The position numbers were made by a program, and so were the translations under genes. Shown here in pieces: positions 36,031-43,530 of a stretch of 64,000 bases of DNA. Source of the DNA: Prolixibacter denitrificans. Lineage in GTDB: Bacteria > Bacteroidota > Bacteroidia > Bacteroidales > Prolixibacteraceae. The notes below the pieces were generated by a model. The model did not search any database and was not told where the DNA came from. It saw only the letters and a program-made list of their open reading frames with translations. How positions within the stretch are numbered: position 1 is the first letter of the stretch; every line of letters begins with the position of its first letter. The DNA is taken from assembly GCF_003014495.1 (NCBI RefSeq), contig NZ_PYGC01000001.1, positions 559,805-623,804 on the forward strand. Reading direction: 5' to 3'.

Positions 36031-36155
36031 CCGACAGGAATAACAAAACAGGATAAAGAGAAACAGGCTGAAAGCCTGAGATTCCTGAGCCCCCGGTAAA
36101 TGGACAACAAAAATGAGGGAAGCCTGAAGGGCTTCAACCATCCAAACCCATATGG
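36023..36155. repeat. Cluster of short palindromes after the array
   Basis: ATTCCTG/CAGGAAT (36023-36041, 5-nt loop), CAGGCT-GAA-AGCCTG (36064-36078), GAAGCC/GGCTTC (36119-36135, 5-nt loop) and CCATATGG (36148-36155). The CCTGAA-type hairpins resemble short dispersed palindromic elements I recall from Bacteroidetes intergenic DNA; I cannot verify that here. No gene is convincing in 36031-36218. Confidence 0.5.
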
Positions 36156-36218
36156 AGGAAACCTGTACCAGCCATACAGACCCGGATGACAACCCCGGCC
36201 GGAGTCCCCAAAAGACAC

Positions 36219-36262
36219 AAAAAAAGCCGGTCAATTCCATATCATGCATGGAAAAAACCGAC
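36219..36262 (-). terminator. Terminator of serS
   Basis: On the minus strand GTCGGT pairs with ACCGGC (one wobble), and the inner TTCCAT pairs with ATGGAA, followed by seven T. It lies 20 nt beyond the serS stop. Confidence 0.8.
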
Positions 36263-36281
36263 TTTTCGGGGTATATTTTTA

Positions 36282-37556
36282 TTAATTAATAATCTCTGTA
36301 CCCATGTAAGGAACCAACACTTTCGGCACGCGAATGCCTTCGGCTGTTTGGTTGTTTTCCAGCAGAGCGGCAACAATACGTGGCAATGCCAGTGCACTAC
36401 CATTCAGTGTATGCGCAACCTGTGGCTTCTTTTGTCCTTCTTCGCGGAAGCGCAACTTCAACCGATTCGCCTGAAATGACTCAAAATTAGATACGGATGA
36501 TACTTCCAACCAACGTTCCTGTGCAGCCGACCAAACTTCGAAGTCGTATGTCAGCGCCGAAGTGAAACTCATGTCGCCACCACAGAGACGCACAATGCGG
36601 AACGGCAGTTCGAGCTTTTCGACCAACGATTTCACATAGCTAACCATTCCGTCAAGCACTTCGTACGATTTATCGGGATGGGCCACCTGCACAATTTCCA
36701 CTTTGTCGAACTGGTGCAAACGGTTCAATCCACGAACATCTTTTCCGTATGAACCTGCCTCACGGCGGAAACATGCCGAATAGGCTGTGTATTTGATAGG
36801 CAATTCCTTCGCATCCACAATCACGTCGCGGAAGATGTTAGTCACCGGAACTTCTGCTGTCGGAATCAGGTAAAGATTATCGGCAGTAGCATGATACATT
36901 TGTCCTTCCTTATCGGGAAGCTGCCCGGTACCAAAACCTGAAGCTTCGTTCACCACGTAAGGAGGTTGCACTTCGGTAAAACCATTTTCGCGGGCCTGAT
37001 CGAGGAAAAAGTTGATAAGCGCACGCTGCAAACGGGCACCCCAACCTTTATATACAGGAAAACCGGCACCTGTAATTTTCACACCCAACTCGAAGTTGAT
37101 GAGGTCGTATTGTTCGGCCAACTCCCAGTGTGGTTTGGCATTTTCGCCAAGCTCCGGTTTTACGCCACCTTCGTCAACGACCAAATTATCTTCAGCTGTT
37201 TTTCCGGCCGGAACCAGTTCCGACGGAATATTTGGCAACTGCACCTGCAGTTCCATCAACTCTTCATCTATCCGGTCGAACTCCTGATCCATCTCCTTGA
37301 TCGACTCTTTCAGTTCTGCGGTACGGGCTTTAGCGGTATTAGCTTCATCGGTTTTTCCCGACTTGAATAACATGCCGATCTCCTTCGAGAGTTTATTCAT
37401 TTCCGCTTTGCGCAAATCCACCTTATTCTGGGTTTCGTTCCGCTTCCGGTACAGTTCGAGAACCTGGTCAACAATCTCACGCGCGTCGAACTCCTTTACG
37501 GCTAAACGTTCGACTACCCAATCAGGGTTTTCCTGGATAAATTTCAGACTTAACAT
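36282..37556 (-). CDS. serS: Seryl-tRNA synthetase
   Basis: Class II synthetase charging tRNA-Ser (and tRNA-Sec where present). The N-terminal coiled-coil arm (residues about 30-100, KVDLRKAEMNKLSKEIG) contacts the tRNA long arm. The catalytic core has motif 1 and TAEVPVTN, motif 2 FRREAGSYGKDVRG, and motif 3 near NGSALALPRIVAALLENNQ. The 424-residue length is standard. A CAAATTTA box (37604-37611, minus-strand TAAATTTG) is a -7 candidate, placed right after the rpmA terminator, so serS is transcribed separately. Confidence 0.97.
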   Translation of the reverse strand: MLSLKFIQENPDWVVERLAVKEFDAREIVDQVLELYRKRNETQNKVDLRKAEMNKLSKEIGMLFKSGKTDEANTAKARTAELKESIKEMDQEFDRIDEELMELQVQLPNIPSELVPAGKTAEDNLVVDEGGVKPELGENAKPHWELAEQYDLINFELGVKITGAGFPVYKGWGARLQRALINFFLDQARENGFTEVQPPYVVNEASGFGTGQLPDKEGQMYHATADNLYLIPTAEVPVTNIFRDVIVDAKELPIKYTAYSACFRREAGSYGKDVRGLNRLHQFDKVEIVQVAHPDKSYEVLDGMVSYVKSLVEKLELPFRIVRLCGGDMSFTSALTYDFEVWSAAQERWLEVSSVSNFESFQANRLKLRFREEGQKKPQVAHTLNGSALALPRIVAALLENNQTAEGIRVPKVLVPYMGTEIIN

Positions 37557-37616
37557 GGTCGGTATGTTATTTCAATAATTAACGGTTAATCGTAAATAGT
37601 TGACAAATTTAAGCAT

Positions 37617-37660
37617 AAAAAAATCTCCTGCCTCATTACCGGAGTAACAAAACAGGAGAT
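37617..37660 (-). terminator. Terminator of rplU-rpmA
   Basis: ATCTCCTG (37623-37630) pairs with CAGGAGAT (37653-37660), enclosing a smaller CCGG-containing loop, followed on the minus strand by seven T. Confidence 0.85.
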
Positions 37661-37687
37661 AAATATCGTTAAACTGAATACGGTCGT

Positions 37688-37954
37688 TTATTCAGCTTCT
37701 GTATACGGTTCTACCGATACGTAGGATCTATCGTTCCTTCTTTTCTGGAATTTTACGGTTCCGTCGATCAGGGCAAACAAGGTGTGGTCTTTACCCATAC
37801 CTACGTTAGCACCCGGATGATGAGCGGTACCACGCTGACGTACCAAAATGTTACCTGCTTTGGCAACCTGGCCGCCATAAATTTTCACTCCCAGTCGTTT
37901 ACTTTCCGATTCGCGACCGTTCTTGGAACTACCTACTCCTTTTTTATGTGCCAT
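37688..37954 (-). CDS. rpmA: 50S ribosomal protein L27
   Basis: Component of the large ribosomal subunit near the peptidyl transferase centre. The 88-residue sequence starts [22 protein letters not shown], with no cleaved N-terminal extension of the Firmicutes type. The core [25 protein letters not shown] is highly conserved. It is 19 nt after rplU in the normal rplU-rpmA operon order. Confidence 0.98.
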   Translation of the reverse strand: MAHKKGVGSSKNGRESESKRLGVKIYGGQVAKAGNILVRQRGTAHHPGANVGMGKDHTLFALIDGTVKFQKRRNDRSYVSVEPYTEAE

Positions 37955-37973
37955 GGTAAAATGTTTTTAACGT

Positions 37974-38285
37974 TTACGCAACTACTTCAGCAATTTGAAT
38001 TTGAGTAAAAGACTGACGGTGTCCGTTTTTTACCCGGTAACCTTTCCGGCGCTTCTTCTTGAAAACAATTACTTTGTCACCTTTTACGTGTGCAAGCACC
38101 TTGGCAGTAACCTTAGCCCCTTCCACTACGGGAGTTCCAATTTTTACTTCGCCTTCGTTGTCTACCAGCAATACTTTGTCGAACTCTACATCAGCGCCTT
38201 CTTCGTTAGGCAGACGATGTACAAAAACCTTCTGGTCTTTTTCAACTTTGAACTGCTGTCCGGCAATTTCTACAATAGCGTACAT
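37974..38285 (-). CDS. rplU: 50S ribosomal protein L21
   Basis: A 103-residue large-subunit protein binding 23S rRNA. The conserved start [20 protein letters not shown] and the basic C-terminal region [14 protein letters not shown] are clear. First gene of the rplU-rpmA operon. A strong promoter ends 85 nt upstream, and the leader between (about 75-80 nt) can form a small hairpin (TCCG/CGGA at roughly 38305-38320). That could be regulatory, but I cannot show it. Confidence 0.98.
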   Translation of the reverse strand: MYAIVEIAGQQFKVEKDQKVFVHRLPNEEGADVEFDKVLLVDNEGEVKIGTPVVEGAKVTAKVLAHVKGDKVIVFKKKRRKGYRVKNGHRQSFTQIQIAEVVA

Positions 38286-38369
38286 TTCTGTTCTTTTAAC
38301 TGTTATGTCCGGAAGGCGGATACATTAATATATATCACTTGAAGAGCCAACTCGGATTTATTTGGATTG

Positions 38370-38401
38370 CAAAAGTATGCATTCTGGTTTTGATTACCAA
38401 A
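38370..38401 (-). promoter_or_regulatory. Promoter of rplU-rpmA
   Basis: On the minus strand: TTTG (38401-38398), 20-nt spacer, TACTTTTG (38377-38370). It is the best match to the Bacteroidetes promoter consensus in the window. Confidence 0.8.
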
Positions 38402-38540
38402 GTATTAACTAAAATATTTTTGATTTTACCAACGCTATAAATCAAACCGATATGCGGTTTGATCGCTTTAGCCCTTAAAATCCCTAAACTATTTTTATAT
38501 TTGTTCTCATACATAGTCTTTATGATACCATTAAGACCTG

Positions 38541-39146
38541 ATGAGAAAAATTAAACTTAATATTCTTGGATTATCCTACAGCCAAACCCAGTCGGGAGCT
38601 TATGCTCTCGTGCTGTCGGAAGATGACGGCAACAGGAGAATTCCAATCATAATCGGTGCTGTAGAAGCACAAGCTATTGCGATACAACTTGAAGGTTTAA
38701 AACCTCCCCGACCATTAACCCACGATCTGTTTTTAAACACGGCGCTGGCTTTTAATATCAATGTCGTCGAAGTTTTTATCCATAAACTGGAAGAGGGAAT
38801 TTTCTATGCCGAGCTCGTTTGCGAACAAGACGGCAACCAGATAACTGTCGATTCCCGGACTTCGGATGCCGTTGCCCTGGCCCTCCGGTTTGAATGCCCT
38901 ATTTATACCACCGAAGAGATTCTGGATAAAGCTGGCATCATTCTCGATTTCGAGGAAGAGGAAAACGAGGATGAAGAAAGCTCAGACAAAGAGATGGTCG
39001 GCCCGGAAGAGGACGAAGATTCAGACTACTCTGTCTATTCTACCGAAGAGCTCAACACCATGCTCGACAAAGCCGTCACGGAAGAGGATTACGAAAAAGC
39101 CTCCGAAATCAGGGACGAAATCCAGAAAAGAACAAAAAATAAGTAA
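38541..39146 (+). CDS. Bifunctional nuclease family (DUF151) protein with UVR motif
   Basis: A 201-residue protein. The first 135 residues are the DUF151 nuclease domain (LNILGLSYSQTQSGAYALVL, PIIIGAVEAQAIAIQLEG, RPLTHDLF, SRTSDAVALALR). A strongly acidic linker (EEEENEDEESSDKE) leads to a C-terminal UVR-like helical hairpin (ELNTMLDKAVTEEDYEKA). The family includes plant and bacterial proteins with RNase/DNase activity in vitro; cellular role unclear. A TATATTTG box lies at 38496-38503. The nucleoside permease follows after 18 nt, so they are probably cotranscribed. Confidence 0.9.
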   Translation: MRKIKLNILGLSYSQTQSGAYALVLSEDDGNRRIPIIIGAVEAQAIAIQLEGLKPPRPLTHDLFLNTALAFNINVVEVFIHKLEEGIFYAELVCEQDGNQITVDSRTSDAVALALRFECPIYTTEEILDKAGIILDFEEEENEDEESSDKEMVGPEEDEDSDYSVYSTEELNTMLDKAVTEEDYEKASEIRDEIQKRTKNK

Positions 39147-39164
39147 GCATTTTAATAGGCATTT

Positions 39165-40436
39165 ATGAGCAATACTAAAATGCGCTTAATAATGATGAAC
39201 TTTTTAGAGTTCTTCGTATGGGGCGCTTGGATGATGACCTTAGGCACCTATGCTTTTGGCGTGAAACATTGGGATAGTGCTGAATTTGGCATTATCTTCT
39301 CTACAATGGGAATTGCGTCGCTGTTTACACCAGCGCTATTTGGTATTATCGCCGACAAGTGGATAAAATCAAACGTTTTGTTTGGCTTGCTGCATCTACT
39401 ATTTGGACTTACGCTTTCCATATTGCCGATGATAAATAATCCGTGGGTGTTCTTCGCGGTCATGCTCTTAGCCATGTGCTTTTATATGCCAACCATTGCA
39501 CTCAATAATTCAATTGGATTTGAGCTGCTTGTCCGTGAAGGGAAAGATCCGCAAATAGCGTTTCCTCCTATCAGGGTTTGGGGAACGATTGGTTTTATTG
39601 CCGCCATGTGGATTACCAATATCGTTAAACTGGTCATCCCTGATATTTTTACAAGAGGATATTTTGCAGGCTACAGCTTTTTGATTGGAACTGCCGGTGC
39701 AGTTGTTTTGTCAATTTTTACATTTACTCAAATTCCTTCCATTAAGCCCGAAAACAAAATAAAAGGTTCTACAAAACTGGTCGACAGATTAGGATTGCAA
39801 GCTTTTAGCCTGTTCAAAGATTCTAAAATGGCTGTATTTTTTATTTTTAGCATTTTGCTGGGAGCCGCACTTCAACTCACCAATGCTTATGGCGATGCAT
39901 TCATTAGTAGTGTAAATCATCCGTTCACCAAAGAATATAGTACCATAATTCTATCTGTCTCCCAGGTATCAGAAACACTGTTCATTCTTACCATTCCATT
40001 CTTTTTAAGCCGGTTTGGTATTAAAAAAGTAATGTTGATGAGCATGTTCGCATGGATGTTGCGTTTTGGCTTATTCGGTATTGCGGGGCCAACCACGTGG
40101 GGCATTGTAGCAATTTTTGCTTCGTGTATTGTGTATGGTATGGCTTTCGATTTCTTCAACATTTCAGGAGCACTGTTTGTTGAAGAATCAACAGGTGAGA
40201 AAATTAGAAATTCAGCCCAGGGAGTGTTTATGATGATGACCAATGGAGTAGGTGCTGTGCTTGGGAATGTTGCTGCAGGATATGCTATAAAAATATTTTT
40301 TACCGGCAGCAATGGTTCGCTGGATTGGCCATCTATCTGGTATACATTCGCAATATATGCATTGATTGTTGCTGTTTTATTTATGGTTTTGTTTAAATAT
40401 AAACACACTCCTAAAAAGAAATTGGAACTATCATGA
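39165..40436 (+). CDS. NupG-like nucleoside:proton symporter (MFS)
   Basis: A 423-residue inner-membrane transporter with about 12 transmembrane helices. The start MRLIMMNFLEFFVWGAWMMT and loops such as ADKWIKSNVLFGLLHL and FPPIRVWGTIGFI match nucleoside permeases of the NupG/XapB group. The substrate is probably nucleosides (inference from family). By eye the coding sequence is more A/T-rich than its neighbours, which could reflect a different history. It sits 18 nt after the DUF151 gene and 36 nt before the proposed thyA start, so a nucleotide-supply operon is likely. Confidence 0.88.
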   Translation: MSNTKMRLIMMNFLEFFVWGAWMMTLGTYAFGVKHWDSAEFGIIFSTMGIASLFTPALFGIIADKWIKSNVLFGLLHLLFGLTLSILPMINNPWVFFAVMLLAMCFYMPTIALNNSIGFELLVREGKDPQIAFPPIRVWGTIGFIAAMWITNIVKLVIPDIFTRGYFAGYSFLIGTAGAVVLSIFTFTQIPSIKPENKIKGSTKLVDRLGLQAFSLFKDSKMAVFFIFSILLGAALQLTNAYGDAFISSVNHPFTKEYSTIILSVSQVSETLFILTIPFFLSRFGIKKVMLMSMFAWMLRFGLFGIAGPTTWGIVAIFASCIVYGMAFDFFNISGALFVEESTGEKIRNSAQGVFMMMTNGVGAVLGNVAAGYAIKIFFTGSNGSLDWPSIWYTFAIYALIVAVLFMVLFKYKHTPKKKLELS

Positions 40437-40472
40437 ATGAACAATGAGCTGAGCTCATTAAAATTTACACCC

Positions 40473-41267
40473 GTGAAACAATACCTCGATTTACTCCAGC
40501 ATGTTCTCGATAATGGTGCTCCGCGCGAAGATCGCACCGGAACGGGCACGTTAAGTGTTTTTGGTCACCAGATGCGTTTCGATTTGTCGGAAGGTTTTCC
40601 GGTATTAACAACCAAAAAGCTGCACCTGAAGTCCATTATCCACGAACTGCTTTGGTTCCTGAAAGGCGAAACCAACGTGAAGTATTTGCAGGAAAACGGG
40701 GTACGTATCTGGAACGAATGGGCTGGAGAAGATGGAGAACTCGGCCCCATTTACGGTTATCAATGGCGTTCGTGGCCCACACCTAAAGGGGAACATGTCG
40801 ACCAGATTTCCAGGGCCATCGACCAGATAAAAAACAATCCGCTTTCGCGCCGGATTATTGTGAGTGCCTGGAATGTTGGGCAGCTCGATGAAATGAACCT
40901 ACCGCCATGCCATATTCTCTTTCAGTTTTATGTGAATGACGGAAAATTGTCGTGTCAACTATATCAACGAAGTGCCGATATTTTCCTGGGGGTACCCTTT
41001 AATATTGCCTCTTACGCTTTGCTAACGATGATGATGGCACAGGTTACGGGATTAAAACCGGGTGATTTTGTGCACACGTTGGGTGATGCGCATATTTATA
41101 ATAACCACATGGAGCAGGTAAAACTGCAGTTGACCCGTGAACCGTATCCGCTTCCGCAGATGAAAATCAATCCGGAAGTGAAAAACATTTTCGATTTCAA
41201 ATACGAAGATTTCGAGTTGGTGAATTACCAGGCTCATCCCCATATTAAAGGAAAAGTGTCGGTATGA
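40473..41267 (+). CDS. thyA: Thymidylate synthase
   Basis: Makes dTMP from dUMP with methylene-tetrahydrofolate as methyl donor and reductant. I choose GTG 40473 ([15 protein letters not shown]). This gives 264 residues, the same as E. coli ThyA, and puts the catalytic cysteine at C146 ([10 protein letters not shown]). An ATG at 40437 would add 12 non-family residues. Other signatures are [31 protein letters not shown] and the C-terminal IKGKVSV. The stop overlaps folA by 4 nt (ATGA). ThyA produces the dihydrofolate that FolA recycles. Confidence 0.97.
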   Translation: MKQYLDLLQHVLDNGAPREDRTGTGTLSVFGHQMRFDLSEGFPVLTTKKLHLKSIIHELLWFLKGETNVKYLQENGVRIWNEWAGEDGELGPIYGYQWRSWPTPKGEHVDQISRAIDQIKNNPLSRRIIVSAWNVGQLDEMNLPPCHILFQFYVNDGKLSCQLYQRSADIFLGVPFNIASYALLTMMMAQVTGLKPGDFVHTLGDAHIYNNHMEQVKLQLTREPYPLPQMKINPEVKNIFDFKYEDFELVNYQAHPHIKGKVSV

Positions 41268-41752
41268 TTCATCAGAATATTTCCATCATCGTGGCCATTG
41301 CCAAAAACTATGCAATTGGCAGCAATAACAATCTGCTCTTCTATCTGCCCGACGATCTGAAACGTTTCAAGAAAATTACGACGGGCCATCCCATTATCAT
41401 GGGAAAGAATACACTGCTGTCACTGCCCAACGGTCCGCTTCCCAACCGGAGAAATATCGTGATTTCTAAAACAATCGAATCATTCGAAGGTGTTGAGATC
41501 GTCCGGAGCATTGAAGAGGCGATTGAAAAGGTGAAAAACGAAGAAGAAGCATTTGTAATTGGCGGTGGAATGATTTACGAACAGTTCTACCCGGTAGCAG
41601 GAAAATTATACCTCACGCTGGTGCATGAGAAATTCGAAGCTGACACCTTTTTTCCTGAAATAGATTATACCGAGTGGGAAGAGCTGGAACGGGAAGAGCA
41701 TCACGACAAGAAAAACGACTTCGATTACACCTACCTCACATTACGGCGTTAA
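41264..41752 (+). CDS. folA: Dihydrofolate reductase
   Basis: Reduces dihydrofolate to tetrahydrofolate with NADPH; target of trimethoprim-class antifolates. The 162-residue length is standard. Active-site features: [12 protein letters not shown], the substrate-carboxylate-binding Asp D31 ([10 protein letters not shown]), the PIIMGKNTL segment and [14 protein letters not shown] for NADPH. Translationally coupled to thyA by a 4-nt overlap, in the classic thyA-folA pair. It ends 29 nt before a convergent CPBP gene, with no strong hairpin between. Confidence 0.97.
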   Translation: MIHQNISIIVAIAKNYAIGSNNNLLFYLPDDLKRFKKITTGHPIIMGKNTLLSLPNGPLPNRRNIVISKTIESFEGVEIVRSIEEAIEKVKNEEEAFVIGGGMIYEQFYPVAGKLYLTLVHEKFEADTFFPEIDYTEWEELEREEHHDKKNDFDYTYLTLRR

Positions 41753-41781
41753 TCCGCTCAAATCACATTTCTCATGTAGGA

Positions 41782-42579
41782 TTATCTTACCTGACGAAGC
41801 ACCATGCGTCGCATCAGGTAGAAGATGCCGATTGTAAGAATAACCAGTGCTAATTCTTCCAACAATAATCGTCCGTTAAGATCGGGTAGCTCATCTTTCA
41901 CAACCGAAAGAAACAGCTTACCATCCAGCCAGGAAAAGAAGATGAAAAAATTCCAGGTGATGTGAAAAATAATGCTGGAAAGAAGTGACCGGGTGACAAC
42001 AAATAATAAGCCCGATACAGCCCCCAGCAACAACGCTGTAAGCAAATGTTCATTCCCCCATTGTGCCAACGCGTAAAGAAACGATGAGATGATAATCGCC
42101 TTGGTAACACTTAGCTTATTCAACATGTGTCCCAGTAAAATTCCCCTGAAAAAGATTTCCTCAATCAGCGGCAACAGGATGACAAACAAAACGAACGTCA
42201 CCGGACTGGGCTCTAAACCAAACGCATGGAGATTAACTCCCCGGAGGGAGATAGGCTGTAGAAAATACAAAGGCCCAATGCCAAGAGCAAAAACGACCGT
42301 CAAAATCAGAATCAGTGGAATAACAAGTGTAGGTAGCGGCCTAATTCCCAAATCGGTTGTTTGAGCACCGCAAAATTTTACACCTGCGTTTAATATCAGG
42401 ATGGTTACCGCCCATATTCCTCCGTGAAAAAAGAAATTATTGCCTTCCCAATGAACAAGCTTAGATATGCTCATCGGGATCCAAATGGCTAAAACGAGAA
42501 TGAAGCCGACGGAAAACAGCCATTTTAGCTGAGGCAAATATTGTCGGTAATCGGAATTAAAACCAAATGTTTTTCTCAT
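41782..42579 (-). CDS. CPBP-family membrane protein with altered second motif
   Basis: A 265-residue protein with about eight hydrophobic segments. Motif 1 (LPLIEEIFFRG, E140-E141-R145) and motif 3 (FHITWN) are intact, but motif 2, normally FxxxH, reads YALAQ, so its His is replaced by Gln. In Rce1-like enzymes that His is one of the active-site residues, so activity may be modified. It is the third CPBP protein of the window. The gene is convergent with folA. Function unknown. Confidence 0.84.
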   Translation of the reverse strand: MRKTFGFNSDYRQYLPQLKWLFSVGFILVLAIWIPMSISKLVHWEGNNFFFHGGIWAVTILILNAGVKFCGAQTTDLGIRPLPTLVIPLILILTVVFALGIGPLYFLQPISLRGVNLHAFGLEPSPVTFVLFVILLPLIEEIFFRGILLGHMLNKLSVTKAIIISSFLYALAQWGNEHLLTALLLGAVSGLLFVVTRSLLSSIIFHITWNFFIFFSWLDGKLFLSVVKDELPDLNGRLLLEELALVILTIGIFYLMRRMVLRQVR

Positions 42580-42724
42580 GATTCTAACTTCAACACATCT
42601 ATCAATTTGGAAGATGTAAAAATGAAATTATGATCATAAATCGAAACGATCAACTTTTTTCCGTGAATGGCTGATTTTTTATGGTGAACGCCGTAAACTT
42701 TCTGACGAACGGAATTTCAAAACC

Positions 42725-42754
42725 AAAAAAATCCCCGGATTTTGCGTCCGGGGA
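42725..42754 (-). terminator. Terminator of ppa
   Basis: TCCCCGGA (42732-42739) pairs with TCCGGGGA (42747-42754) with a short loop, followed on the minus strand by seven T. Confidence 0.85.
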
Positions 42755-42764
42755 GATATCTTGT

Positions 42765-43439
42765 TTAGTCGTCGAGCGATAAAAGTTTGCCTAAATTTTC
42801 AAAACGTTGGGTGTAATCAGAAATCGATCGTTTGATTACCTCAATGGCTTCATCGTGCTCATAAATATGAGTGATTTCCGAATTACGAACTTCGTCGGGA
42901 ATATCCTTGTAGGTAAGGAAATAGTGCTTCAAGCGAATGATGATATTTTCCGGAACATCTTTTAGCGATTCATAGCCACCATAAACAAAGTCATTGTCCA
43001 ACACGGCAATGATTTTGTCATCGGCCTCGCTCTTATCAATCATTCGGAAACCACCGATAGGACGCGCCGTTACCAGGATATCGCCGTGATGAATAGCTTT
43101 CTCGGTCAGCACCACAATATCAATTGGATCACCGTCACCCTTGATTCCGTTTCGGCCGGTTTTTTCACTACAATAGTCACCAACCAACTTGCCACAATAA
43201 GTCTGCGGGATAAAACCATACAGTGCGGGAACCACGTTGGAATACCGCTGGGGGCGGTCGATTTTCAGGTAGCCCGTATCTTTGTCTACCTCATATTTAA
43301 CGGTATCTGTTGGAACCACCTCGATAAAAGCGGTCACTTTTTCCGGAGCATCACTACCGATATGCACTCCATGCCAGGGATGCGATTTGTACCTCAATCC
43401 CATCAGCCGGCCTATCGGATCCGAAAACTTATCTGCCAT
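42765..43439 (-). CDS. ppa: Family I inorganic pyrophosphatase
   Basis: Hydrolyses pyrophosphate to drive biosynthesis. The 224-residue protein has the family I metal-binding signature KGDGDPIDIVVL (three Asp), YGFIPQTYCG and the later ADDKIIAVLDND and RLKHYFLTYKDIP. The N-terminus carries about 30 extra residues compared with E. coli Ppa, including HPWHGVHIG, a form seen in Bacteroidetes. A minus-strand TAGTTTTG box (43460-43467) is 20 nt upstream; a CAAA at 43491 would be its -33 partner at a rather long 23-nt spacing. Confidence 0.96.
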   Translation of the reverse strand: MADKFSDPIGRLMGLRYKSHPWHGVHIGSDAPEKVTAFIEVVPTDTVKYEVDKDTGYLKIDRPQRYSNVVPALYGFIPQTYCGKLVGDYCSEKTGRNGIKGDGDPIDIVVLTEKAIHHGDILVTARPIGGFRMIDKSEADDKIIAVLDNDFVYGGYESLKDVPENIIIRLKHYFLTYKDIPDEVRNSEITHIYEHDEAIEVIKRSISDYTQRFENLGKLLSLDD

Positions 43440-43530
43440 AGCTCATTTATTTTAAGACACAAAACTAAACAAAAGATTGAAGGACTGGTTCAAACCTCTT
43501 ATGTTATTCAGTTGAACAACATATTATTCA

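Noticed and set aside
35889-36218. Open minus-strand frame of about 109 codons over the array and palindromes
   Set aside because: Its composition (many Cys, Gly and Trp) and lack of a family look like chance in a G/C-rich palindromic stretch, and it would read across unconserved array spacers.
38286-38369. Structured rplU leader as an autoregulatory element
   Set aside because: Only a weak TCCG/CGGA hairpin is visible; not enough to call without comparison.
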